A stretch of DNA of 8,116 nt from Candidatus Firestonebacteria bacterium RIFOXYA2_FULL_40_8 (GCA_001778355.1 MFGS01000101.1:1-8116), one strand, 5' to 3'; positions 1 through 7,074 are shown, counted from the stretch's first letter. The notes: generated by a model not told the origin, from the letters alone. Numbers and translations: made by a program.

Positions 1-1458
1 TACCGTACTTACAGCAGGTTCTAACCCAGTTACCGTAAACTTCTGCGTGCTGGTCACATTTATTCCCGCAGGGGTTGTCACTTTCACATTATAGGTTCCT
101 ACAAATAAGCCCGCAGGGATTATTCCGGTTATAGTTGTTACATTTACGACCGTCATACTGCCAAGCGCCGTTGTCAAAGGATCATCCAGGTTAACTGTGC
201 TCGCTCCCGTGAAATACTGTCCGGTCACGGTCAGCACCGTCGCTGTTAAGTTCGTACTTGACGTCTGGCTCAAGCTCGTCACCTGAGGACCGTTCGCTAT
301 CGTAAACTTCGTACCGCTTACGTTTTCATATACTCCGCAGCTCTGTACTTTTAAATCATAGCTTCCAATAGACAGTCCTGCAGGTATCACTACATTATTT
401 ATAAGCGAATTACTTACCACGCTGTAACCCGAGATAGTTGAGGCCGTGGGTGAAGTTTCGAGTCTTACCTGGGTTATTTTATTACTGGTTGTTCCCCCAA
501 AGAACCCGGTTCCGTTTATACTTATCGTAGTCATTCCGGAATCCCCGCCTACTGCCGGGGTTAACGAAGTTATCGTCGGTACGTTCGTGGTCACGCTGAA
601 ATACGCACCCGTAGCATTTACTCCGTTTGTCGTCGTCACCTTCACCCAGTATGAACCCGGACTTAAACCTCCAGGAACCGCCGCGGTTTGTATAGTGGAA
701 TCATTTACCGCGGTATACCCCGTTATCGCTGCTACTTCAGTCGCTGTATCCATTAATTTTATACTTGTCACTTCTGCCGATCCTGTCGGCCAGTATCCGC
801 TTCCTGTTATTGTTATCGTGGAAATTCCCAGATTTGAACCGGTTAAGGGATTGAGCCCTGTTACTTTCGGGCCTACTTTTACATTGAATTTTACCGTACT
901 TGTGGTATTTGAGCCGCCATCCGTTGTCACCATTACATTATAGCTTCCCGCTGTCAGACCGGACGGAACTATCACTCCGGTGATAAGAGTGTCGCTGGTC
1001 ACGCTATATCCGGCAGCAATAGTGGTGACAGCCGGCGAAGTGTCCAGGCTCACGGCGGTTACCGTATTACTTCCTACCCCGCCGAAAAAGCCGGCGCCAA
1101 AGACGGAAAGCGTGGTCAAAGTTTCATTCGCTCCTTCAGCCGGCGTTATATTTGTCACAGTAACGGAAGGCGCTGTCACAACAAATTTTACCGTTGAGGT
1201 TACATTTGTACCTCCGGCATTTGTTACCTGAACATTATAGCTTCCGACACTGAGACCCGCAGGTATTTCAACATTAACAATGGCGGTAGCGCTTGCTACC
1301 GAATAAGATGTGATTGGCGTCGGGATAACAGTATCAAGGATAATCGCGCTGACATCTCCCGACATCAATCCCCCGAAAAAATTTGTTCCGGTTATTGTTA
1401 TTGTCGTGATTCCCGAATTTGAACCGGTTGCTGCGTTTAAATTTGTCACGGTGGGAGG
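1..1458 (-). repeat. Tandem IPT/TIG domain array (five repeats plus start of a sixth)
   Basis: Repeats begin at residues 546, 642, 742, 839 and 936 of the large surface protein (coding positions 1458, 1170, 870, 579 and 288), a period of 96-100 residues. Each opens with P-x-V-T-x-L, followed by TTITITG or a variant, a Y-x-V-x-S segment, an I/V-P-x-G-L turn and GSYNV-x-V, and most end in TST-x-KF-x-V. Repeats 1, 2 and 4 carry an FFGG turn after the third strand; repeats 3 and 5 replace it (GYWPTG and QYFTG). These are immunoglobulin-like folds known from cell-surface receptors and bacterial adhesins. Similarity is visible in the DNA too, for example between repeats 1 and 3, so the array probably grew by duplication. 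Confidence 0.85.
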
Positions 1459-3093
1459 AAGTACTATTTTCGAGTATTTCACATTCCATGGTGTAACTGA
1501 TCCTTCTGTCCACATCACAGGAACGTAAGACATCCCTGCGTCATATCTGACACAACTTGACGGATATTTATTTTTCAAATGGTCTGTCGTTATATATATC
1601 GGATTGGCATCCCAAGCGCCTCCACTATATTTTTTGTAAACAATATCATATTGATTTGCAGCAAAATATTTTGCCCAAAAAACATAAACATCTGTCCCGT
1701 CTGTAGTGATTGACGGATTAATGTCATTCTGATCGCTTGAAAGTATCGTATCTGTTGTGTCCCATACTCCCGTACTGCTGCACTGCCTGTATTTTATTCC
1801 TTTTACAGCCTGCGAAGTATCCGGAAACACAAGATGAATTTTGTCATCTGTTGTTACACCCGCGGTAAATTCAGAGGGAAAAACTCCGCTTGGAGTATAT
1901 GTCGCTACTGTTGTTTCCGTGCTCCATTTTGTTCCAGTCCATGTGTTCATGCTTATATTGTATTTTTTCCATATTAATGTCGGGGTGTCCTTCCAATTTA
2001 ATAACAGACCTCCTGATTGCATAGAGCCATTCTGAGCCATAAGCATATTGCCGATCAGGGTTGATCCATCAACATGACCTACTGCCTGCGTTCCGTCAAC
2101 ACCACGAGTGCATCCTGTTAATAAGGTTGTTCCAGTTTTTCCTTTATACCTTAAATACTCATTTTCTATTCTGATAACTTTACTATATTGCTCGTTGTAG
2201 GCTGTGTAAAAAGGAGTATTATCTGCTACCGTTATTGTCGTTGAGGCACTGTCAATATCTCCTGTTATAGTTGTTTCCGCAGATTGCCATGTTACACCTT
2301 CATCTATTGAATTCCAGTATCTCGGGTATCCATTCGGACCGCCTGTTGTAACCCATATCTTATTCGGAGATACATTTTCATCTTTGTAAATACGGGGATA
2401 CGAGCCGGCTTCAGAATTATGAGTAAAAACTCTTACCGGATCTCCTACCGTCCAGTTACCGCCGCTATATGCGAGTTTTCTCATTCTCAATTCAAAGTAT
2501 AAATTCTGTATTGCTGTTACTCCTGATGTATGCGAAGCTGCGCCTCCTCCCCGCGTGCAATTCAAGAATGTCGCTGCAGTTTTATTAGTATACGGTATAA
2601 CTTCACTATCAATTTTTACCGCACCGGCAGGCAGGAAATTTGCCGTACTTGTAACAGTTATTGCTGTTGTTGCATTGTCATGATTACCGGCCAGTGTCGT
2701 ACCTATTGACGCTGTAGGATCTATGTCTAAATTATTATAAAGGTTATTTTGATATACAACGTAAATATCGCTGTTGCTATCCATCCATACACTGAAATCT
2801 ATATTCCCGCGGGAACTCCCTCCTATTAAAGTCTCACCTGCGGTCCCGTCCAGCTTTGTCCAGGTTCCGGATGCTCCTTTAGCTGTTGATTTCTTTGCTC
2901 TTATGCCGATCGTATTCCAGGTTGCATATCCATAGAATGCAATAATTGTGCCATCAGGGGCTTGCAATAAATGACGGGAAGACTGAAATACCGTAGCAGA
3001 ATTACTTGTTGACGTAGCAATTAATACAGGAGCCGCATGAAAAACAGAGGCATATACACATACAAGCAGTATGATTAATATATATTTTTTCAT
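1..3093 (-). CDS. Large secreted beta-propeller / IPT-TIG repeat surface protein (partial, C-terminus outside window)
   Basis: An open frame of 1031 codons runs from an ATG at 3093 to the window edge with no stop, so the C-terminus is missing. Residues 1-21 form a signal peptide (MKKY, hydrophobic core, likely cut near FHA-A). Residues about 25-543 look like a sialidase-type beta-propeller: a G-x-W strand motif recurs with Trp at 78, 214, 269, 390, 444 and 494, together with Asp-turn strands such as TTDDKIHLVF and TTDGTDVYVFW. Two homologous modules interrupt the propeller at residues 132-195 and 274-347. From residue 546 there are five IPT/TIG repeats of about 97 residues, and a sixth begins near 1026. 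No catalytic residues could be assigned, so an adhesin or glycan-binding surface protein is likelier than an enzyme (inference). It is the last gene seen in the minus-strand cluster, 56 bases after its upstream neighbour. The TIG part is visibly richer in G+C than the propeller part. Confidence 0.88.
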   Translation of the reverse strand, partial: MKKYILIILLVCVYASVFHAAPVLIATSTSNSATVFQSSRHLLQAPDGTIIAFYGYATWNTIGIRAKKSTAKGASGTWTKLDGTAGETLIGGSSRGNIDFSVWMDSNSDIYVVYQNNLYNNLDIDPTASIGTTLAGNHDNATTAITVTSTANFLPAGAVKIDSEVIPYTNKTAATFLNCTRGGGAASHTSGVTAIQNLYFELRMRKLAYSGGNWTVGDPVRVFTHNSEAGSYPRIYKDENVSPNKIWVTTGGPNGYPRYWNSIDEGVTWQSAETTITGDIDSASTTITVADNTPFYTAYNEQYSKVIRIENEYLRYKGKTGTTLLTGCTRGVDGTQAVGHVDGSTLIGNMLMAQNGSMQSGGLLLNWKDTPTLIWKKYNISMNTWTGTKWSTETTVATYTPSGVFPSEFTAGVTTDDKIHLVFPDTSQAVKGIKYRQCSSTGVWDTTDTILSSDQNDINPSITTDGTDVYVFWAKYFAANQYDIVYKKYSGGAWDANPIYITTDHLKNKYPSSCVRYDAGMSYVPVMWTEGSVTPWNVKYSKIVLPPTVTNLNAATGSNSGITTITITGTNFFGGLMSGDVSAIILDTVIPTPITSYSVASATAIVNVEIPAGLSVGSYNVQVTNAGGTNVTSTVKFVVTAPSVTVTNITPAEGANETLTTLSVFGAGFFGGVGSNTVTAVSLDTSPAVTTIAAGYSVTSDTLITGVIVPSGLTAGSYNVMVTTDGGSNTTSTVKFNVKVGPKVTGLNPLTGSNLGISTITITGSGYWPTGSAEVTSIKLMDTATEVAAITGYTAVNDSTIQTAAVPGGLSPGSYWVKVTTTNGVNATGAYFSVTTNVPTITSLTPAVGGDSGMTTISINGTGFFGGTTSNKITQVRLETSPTASTISGYSVVSNSLINNVVIPAGLSIGSYDLKVQSCGVYENVSGTKFTIANGPQVTSLSQTSSTNLTATVLTVTGQYFTGASTVNLDDPLTTALGSMTVVNVTTITGIIPAGLFVGTYNVKVTTPAGINVTSTQKFTVTGLEPAVSTV
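2053..2274 (-). repeat. CTRG-type inserted module, copy 2
   Basis: Residues 274-347 of the propeller protein. It has TTITGDID, STTITV, V-I-R-I-E-N-E-Y-L-R-Y, G-K-T-G-T-T-L, G-C-T-R-G and GHVDGS, in the same order as copy 1. It is about ten residues longer, mostly in the region before the VIRIENEY strand. It lies between the blade segment ending TWQSAE and the next segment starting GNMLMAQ. Taking it out restores near-regular spacing of the propeller tryptophans. Confidence 0.7.
2509..2700 (-). repeat. CTRG-type inserted module, copy 1
   Basis: Residues 132-195 of the propeller protein. The segment reads TTLAGN, then ATTAITV, an I-D-S-E-V-I strand, Y-T-N-K-T and the diagnostic N-C-T-R-G followed by SH-x-SG. 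It matches copy 2 in the same order of motifs. Short modules with I-x-V...F...G...E-x-I-x-Y-x-G...T-x-C-T-R-G are ones I recall from phage structural and bacterial surface proteins. Here it sits after the strand IYVVYQNNLY and before YFELRMRKLAY, so it splits a blade. Confidence 0.7.
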
Positions 3094-3109
3094 TTTTTTA
3101 TGTCTTAGA

Positions 3110-3135
3110 CCCTCCCTGATTTTATTCCGGGAGGG
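3110..3135 (-). promoter_or_regulatory. GC-rich hairpin covering the putative ribosome-binding site of the propeller/TIG gene
   Basis: CCCTCCC and GGGAGGG form a perfect 7-base stem around a 12-base loop in the 56-base gap between the 221-residue gene and the propeller/TIG gene. In the minus-strand RNA the 3' arm GGGAGGG is the only Shine-Dalgarno-like sequence before the ATG at 3093, but it lies 16 bases from the start, longer than usual. No U-tract follows, so it is a poor intrinsic terminator. It may instead hide the ribosome-binding site or protect the 3' end of the upstream message. The fold is evident; the role is inferred. Confidence 0.5.
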
Positions 3136-3149
3136 GCTAAATAAGATTC

Positions 3150-3815
3150 CTATTCTTTTTCTACATATATAGCCTGGAAATATATTGTATAATCTTCTTC
3201 TCTTCCATCGCTACTATAAGCAGCAACAGTTCTCATATTAGCCAAATCAAGATTCCGTCCTCCGTTAGTCACTAAAGCTGTAAGATCAATATTCCACGTA
3301 TTCTCCCCGGGAAGAAATGTATACCTCTTTGAGCAGTAGCTGCTATATTTCCAGTTCTCCCATTTCTCGCCATATGATTCCTGATCCGCAATTATCATAC
3401 CAGAACTCATAGGCTTATCACCTTCAAGAAAATACTTAACAACAAGAGTATCGTAATCTTTCCAATCACCCCTTTTTCCTTTAATACCTTCAATAATAGG
3501 AAAACCTTTTCCGCCTTTTTTCAGAATTGCTTTACAGCTGTACATCGTTCCTTTTTCAGCTTTTTCTTTTGACAAAGAAGTTTCAAAAAATTTATTGGTT
3601 TTGCCATCCGCAAGTAACTCTCCTTTATCAAATTTAATAACTTGCATTCTATCGCCCGTTTTCAATGATTTCGCTCCTTCCTCTGCTTTTTCATCAGGTT
3701 CTGCTTTCTCGGTTTTCACTTTAGATTTCACTGCCTTTTCCGGTTTGTCTGCCGCATATAAAAAACTGTTCATTACCAGAAAAACACCTGCCAACAGTAC
3801 GATAACTTTTTTCAT
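3150..3815 (-). CDS. Secreted carbohydrate-binding-like protein (221 residues)
   Basis: The gene starts at an ATG preceded by a strong AAAGGAGGG site seven bases upstream. Residues 1-22 form a signal peptide ending LYAA. Residues 23-55 are a charged Lys/Glu/Ala-rich linker, and residues 57-221 form one predicted beta-sandwich. Its pattern, an opening VIKFDKGEL strand, D-W-K-D-Y-D-T-L-V-V-K-Y near 117-128, then LPGENTWNIDLTAL (168-181), RNLDLANMR (187-195) and a closing YTIYFQAIYVEK strand, is that of galactose-binding-like jelly-roll modules which bind glycans in polysaccharide-degrading enzymes. No catalytic domain is attached. Two diverged relatives lie in the same cluster (175 and 178 residues). 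The likely role is as a secreted or periplasmic glycan-binding partner of the DUF4091 enzyme. The fold assignment rests on motif pattern only and the ligand is unknown. Confidence 0.85.
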   Translation of the reverse strand: MKKVIVLLAGVFLVMNSFLYAADKPEKAVKSKVKTEKAEPDEKAEEGAKSLKTGDRMQVIKFDKGELLADGKTNKFFETSLSKEKAEKGTMYSCKAILKKGGKGFPIIEGIKGKRGDWKDYDTLVVKYFLEGDKPMSSGMIIADQESYGEKWENWKYSSYCSKRYTFLPGENTWNIDLTALVTNGGRNLDLANMRTVAAYSSDGREEDYTIYFQAIYVEKE

Positions 3816-4006
3816 TATATTACCCTCCTTTTAATATGTTTAATCATAGTTTAAGCGCAATACTCCTTTTATCCGACAACCTCCTTTACCATTCTAAAAT
3901 TACACCAACAGCATTATCTCTATTTTCTAAAAGACTTTCGTATAAACTTTCAGTTTCTCCTTGAAGTGAAGATAGTAATATTATTTTTACCTTTCCTTCC
4001 GCCTAT
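3816..4006 (-). promoter_or_regulatory. 190-base leader with three Shine-Dalgarno-like sites before the 221-residue gene
   Basis: Read on the minus strand, AAAGGAGG (near 3880-3887), AAAAGGAG (near 3863-3870) and AAAAGGAGGG (near 3823-3832) follow one another before the ATG at 3815; only the last is at normal spacing. A 10-codon reading frame starting with ATGATTAAACAT ends in a TAA that overlaps the start as TAATG. A 38-codon frame lacking ATG, GTG or TTG ends at 3886. I see no convincing -35/-10 pair and no U-tailed hairpin, so co-transcription with the upstream gene is possible. Whether any short frame is translated is unknown. Confidence 0.3.
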
Positions 4007-4534
4007 TCATTCGCACTGCTCTAATCTAACATTTCTTATAAGAATCTCTCTGTTTTTAAGGCTGCTTGCAAATTTAAATATTAATTTCTCAACATTAACC
4101 GGCCAGTTCGCGCTCCTGCTTGCACCCGTAACATCTATTTCAAATATATTTTTCCCCGGGTTAACTGTGAGCTCTTTATCAAATCTTGGATTTTCAGGCT
4201 GTATTAAACAGTCATCCAAAGCTCTTCTTTCCAACACTATTTTAATTGTCAGGTTATCCTTACTTGTATTTTCAATTTCCAGCTTTAAGAGATTGTACTC
4301 CAGCCAATTACATTTATTGATTTTTTTAATATTCAATAAAACACTTATTTCATCTTTGCTTTTTGGTATATCTAATTTAATAAAATCTCTCTCCTTAAAA
4401 TCAATTCTTGCCTTATCCTCAACAGTCCATACTTCAGCCTTTTTAACATCTTTCATAGAGACAAGAGCGGTATCTTCCGCAATTAACAAGTTTATTGTTA
4501 ATATGGTAAAAGTAAAAAGCAGATATTTTTTCAT
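4007..4534 (-). CDS. Secreted small beta-sandwich protein, carbohydrate-binding-like (175 residues)
   Basis: The start lies 9 bases after the stop of the DUF4091 gene, with AGGAA overlapping that stop as ribosome-binding site, so the two are very probably translated from one message. Residues 1-19 form a signal peptide (MKKYLLFTFT..., likely cut at IA-E). The remainder shows the same layout as its two cluster relatives: C-N-W-L-E-Y-N-L-L-K-L-E-I (75-87), a strand NLTIKIVLERR (94-104), then LTVNPGKNIFEIDVTG (122-137), a VEKLIFKF segment (148-155) and a final ILIRNVRLEQ strand. This is a typical jelly-roll carbohydrate-binding pattern ending in the 'I-x-N-V-R-L' strand. Sequence identity to the other two is low, so it is a diverged copy or an independent recruit. 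Ligand and exact family are not recognisable to me. Confidence 0.85.
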   Translation of the reverse strand: MKKYLLFTFTILTINLLIAEDTALVSMKDVKKAEVWTVEDKARIDFKERDFIKLDIPKSKDEISVLLNIKKINKCNWLEYNLLKLEIENTSKDNLTIKIVLERRALDDCLIQPENPRFDKELTVNPGKNIFEIDVTGASRSANWPVNVEKLIFKFASSLKNREILIRNVRLEQCE

Positions 4535-4543
4535 AATCTTTTC

Positions 4544-6286
4544 CTATTTTGCTAATTTTACAATTTCCTGACCGATTTGAAATCTAAGTTCATCCATTTT
4601 AAGATAATCAAACCCTTTTGTATGCTTTTTATGGCTATAAGGTATCTGATCTGTTACGGCTTTTATAACCTTTTTGGCAGAAGATGTATTTTTTCCTTCT
4701 GCTTCCGCTCTCTTTATATATTCGGACAAAGTAAAGATATATTTATAATCGTCAACACCTTCTCTGATCCTTTCAAACCTCACAGTCGGATGCTGCTCAT
4801 TATCATAATACATAACTAACGTAGCAGTATCCCCTTTGCCTTTACCCCTGCCGTTCCCCTGCCCAAACCATGGTCGTATACCTCTTATATTATACTTCCA
4901 CATATAAAAGCCATGTCCTAATCTCTCAAGTCTATCCATATTTCCGATGAAGCAGATCCACGCCGGTTTCTTTTTCGCTGCCCTTTCAAATTCAGGGAAC
5001 ATATCACCATTCATGCCAAATTCATCCAAAGCCGGGATATCCCAATGAGATGTTAACTCTTCATCCCTGTTAAATGTTGCCATTAACCTGACACCTTCAA
5101 CTTCTCTTGCTGTCTTGTAGTATTGTTCCGCGCATTTCATAGCTTTATTATACGTCTGCTCACCATCAACAGAAAGGTAACCTAATTCCGTAGTAAGGTA
5201 AAATATATAAGGAAGCCACTTATTCTTCTTAGCATTATCCCTTGTTTTAATTATAACATCTTTCGCTTTATCATATGTTGATTGACTGAATAGTTTATCC
5301 CCTGTCAAACCAAATAACCCAAAAGTAGATTGCCATGTTGACAGACCCTGTATATGAAGATTAAATAGAGCAAATTCTCCGGTTAATCCTGTTTTCTTTG
5401 CCAGCGACATAAGCTTATTAGCCTTCGTAAAATCATCGTAATTCTCACCCTCCGGCTCAAGATAATTTGTCACCATACCTGTCATTCCATGTTCCTTTAA
5501 AGAAACCATCTGCTTTTCCAGAGATTCAAAATCCCAGGAACCTGCCATAATAGGCGACCATGAAACATCAGAAGGCTGCAAAAGTTTAACCGGTAATACG
5601 GTAAAAGTTACCGGAATCTCCGTTGCGGTCCTACCTGAAGGAGCAAATGTTATTTTTCCTTTATAACTTCCTTCTTTTGCATCCTCAGGAACTTTTACAG
5701 TTATCCAGACAGTTTTAGGTATTCCTTGTATCATTTTAGGTATTTCCCTGGCTTTTTCTAAAATAGTAGGCCTAATATAAATTGGATCATCCTTTATTCC
5801 ATGAGGACTATATATAACGTTATTAACCTGAAAAGCACTTAAGGGAAGCTTATTTCCTTTTTCATTAACAAATTCAGAGAGTGTAATTTTACATGAAGTC
5901 AAATCCGCAAAAGGATATACAGAAAAGAGTAAAGGCTCATACTCCCCCAGGGCAGCGAATGCCTTAAGTTCTTTCTGATCTATCTCGCTTTTCAAAGGAT
6001 TTGAATATGGATTTACATCATATAAGTAGTTCCTGAAAAACACTAAATATCCTTTTTTGCTGTCTTCGGAAGAAGGAACAGGCGCCTGTGCAGCAGGAAG
6101 AGACTTATCTTCTTCAACAAGAATTTTTTTCCCGACATTAATTTGAATTTCCAATGTATCCAATGCTTCACTGTCAAATTTATCAGCTTTCAATGCCTTC
6201 ATTGATTTTGTATTCATAGAATCAGATTTAGCGTAAACAAATGAGCTTATAAGAAGCAGTACAATCAATAAAATATATTTCTGCAT
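4544..6286 (-). CDS. Secreted DUF4091-type putative glycoside hydrolase (580 residues)
   Basis: AAGGAGG lies just before the ATG. Residues 1-19 are a signal peptide (core ILLIVLLLISSF, cut after VYA). Residues 20-78 are a low-complexity linker. Residues about 80-235 form a beta-sandwich with features of the domain preceding the barrel in this family: F-A-A-L-G-E-Y-E-P (110-118), the P-x-T-W/V-W-I-x-V-x-VP pattern (190-200) and G-S-Y-K-G-K-I-T-F (206-214). Residues about 240-495 look like a TIM barrel, starting at the Trp/Pro strand VSWSPIMAG. The C-terminal signature RFERIREGVDDYKYIFTL (503-520) is the hallmark of DUF4091. Family members are thought to be glycosidases; the substrate is not predictable here. 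The barrel segment that I remember as Asp-Glu-Pro in relatives reads TTELG (365-369), keeping Glu367 but not the Asp. It lies 172 bases after the 178-residue gene and directly before the 175-residue gene. Confidence 0.9.
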   Translation of the reverse strand: MQKYILLIVLLLISSFVYAKSDSMNTKSMKALKADKFDSEALDTLEIQINVGKKILVEEDKSLPAAQAPVPSSEDSKKGYLVFFRNYLYDVNPYSNPLKSEIDQKELKAFAALGEYEPLLFSVYPFADLTSCKITLSEFVNEKGNKLPLSAFQVNNVIYSPHGIKDDPIYIRPTILEKAREIPKMIQGIPKTVWITVKVPEDAKEGSYKGKITFAPSGRTATEIPVTFTVLPVKLLQPSDVSWSPIMAGSWDFESLEKQMVSLKEHGMTGMVTNYLEPEGENYDDFTKANKLMSLAKKTGLTGEFALFNLHIQGLSTWQSTFGLFGLTGDKLFSQSTYDKAKDVIIKTRDNAKKNKWLPYIFYLTTELGYLSVDGEQTYNKAMKCAEQYYKTAREVEGVRLMATFNRDEELTSHWDIPALDEFGMNGDMFPEFERAAKKKPAWICFIGNMDRLERLGHGFYMWKYNIRGIRPWFGQGNGRGKGKGDTATLVMYYDNEQHPTVRFERIREGVDDYKYIFTLSEYIKRAEAEGKNTSSAKKVIKAVTDQIPYSHKKHTKGFDYLKMDELRFQIGQEIVKLAK

Positions 6287-6338
6287 TACCCCTCCTTAGA
6301 ATAATCATTTTCATCTTTATTTGTTTTACTTTCTTTAC

Positions 6339-6401
6339 CCCTGCACCATTCGCTACGCTCAGATGCAGGGCCATGACCATAAAATCTTGAATGGTTCATG
6401 G
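6339..6401. repeat. Two back-to-back hairpins with a competing third pairing, between the 178-residue and DUF4091 genes
   Basis: Positions 6339-6345 (CCCTGCA) pair with 6364-6370 (TGCAGGG), and immediately next to it 6371-6380 (CCATGACCAT) pairs with 6391-6401 with a single bulged base. In addition ACCATTC at 6345-6351 is exactly complementary to GAATGGT at 6389-6395, which would compete with both hairpins. No T-tract follows on either strand, so this is not an ordinary intrinsic terminator. It resembles an intercistronic palindromic unit (REP-like) or a message-stabilising structure. Whether copies exist elsewhere cannot be seen here. Confidence 0.55.
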
Positions 6402-6458
6402 TTTGCTCAACTTTCTTCTTTTACTGTACTTACTGTTCTTGCTTCCATTGCTGTTCTA

Positions 6459-6995
6459 TTATTTCAACAATTTGAATTCACTGATATCTATGGTTAAAGG
6501 TTCATCTTCCATGTTAACAAAGGAATAACCTGCTATTACGGAGAGATCTAGTGTTGATTTACCATCTAAGCATAATTCTTTTGAAATATTAATGATATGT
6601 TCACTTTTCCCTGCCGGAAGTTTTATTTTTACTTCGACAGTGTTCTCAGGGGTATTGACAGGATTTTTCGCACCTTTAACCCTAAAAACTATCTGTTTCT
6701 CTTCCTTTTCTTCATTAAAAATGTAAAACGTTACCTTGAAAAACTCATCCCATTTTCTTCTCAGCGGCCCCCATTCTCCAACCCAGATACCTTTTTCAGC
6801 GTATTTAATACGGATACCAAGCTTGCCGTCTTTTGTATTATTTTTAGTCAGACTTACCACAGCTTTTGCCTGATTAAAATCACCAAACATTTCCCCTTTT
6901 TCGAATTTCATTATATATAAGAAGTCCTTGCCAAAAGAAGAAGCACTAATACCTAATACAAGAAACACAGTTATAATTATATTTTTAATGTTCAT
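6459..6995 (-). CDS. Secreted carbohydrate-binding-like protein (178 residues)
   Basis: The start is set by AGGAGG six bases before the ATG. Residues 1-22 form a signal peptide (IIITVFLVLGISASSFG). The rest is one predicted beta-sandwich: an opening YIMKFEKGEMFGDF strand (27-40), L-G-I-R-I-K-Y (59-65), R-K-W-D-E-F-F-K-V-T-F-Y-I-F-N (80-94), QIVFRVKGA (101-109), KLPAGKSEHIINIS (125-138), LDLSVIAGYSF (149-159) and a closing LTIDISEFKL strand. The opening F-x-K-G-E strand resembles FDKGEL in the 221-residue protein, and the Trp/Asp plus 'PAGK...I-N-I' layout is shared with both other secreted modules. It is the first gene downstream of the strong promoter at 7075-7102, so it heads the secreted part of the cluster. 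A role in glycan binding is inferred; no catalytic domain is present. Confidence 0.87.
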   Translation of the reverse strand: MNIKNIIITVFLVLGISASSFGKDFLYIMKFEKGEMFGDFNQAKAVVSLTKNNTKDGKLGIRIKYAEKGIWVGEWGPLRRKWDEFFKVTFYIFNEEKEEKQIVFRVKGAKNPVNTPENTVEVKIKLPAGKSEHIINISKELCLDGKSTLDLSVIAGYSFVNMEDEPLTIDISEFKLLK

Positions 6996-7074
6996 TTTAT
7001 CCTCCTATTGCACAGTATTTTAATTGCTTGACTTCTCAGTTACGCTTAATCTTACATACTTATCTCACAATTAC

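Noticed and set aside
1..1458. Regularly spaced DNA similarity that could suggest a CRISPR array
   Set aside because: The period is about 290 bases, similarity follows protein strands, and the frame is open throughout; these are coding repeats.
446..1528. Long plus-strand open frames rich in Val, Pro and Thr
   Set aside because: They are antisense to the TIG repeats, lack ribosome-binding sites, and arise from the biased repeat codons on the minus strand.
3110..3135. Intrinsic terminator after the 221-residue gene
   Set aside because: The stem is strong but no run of U follows on either strand.
3595..4819. Plus-strand frames opposite the 221-residue, 175-residue and DUF4091 genes
   Set aside because: Each lies antisense to a gene with a signal peptide, a clear ribosome-binding site and recognisable protein motifs, and shows none of these itself.
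7060..7074. AATTGTGAGATAA on the minus strand, resembling half of the lac operator
   Set aside because: There is no matching second half, so it is likely a chance match.
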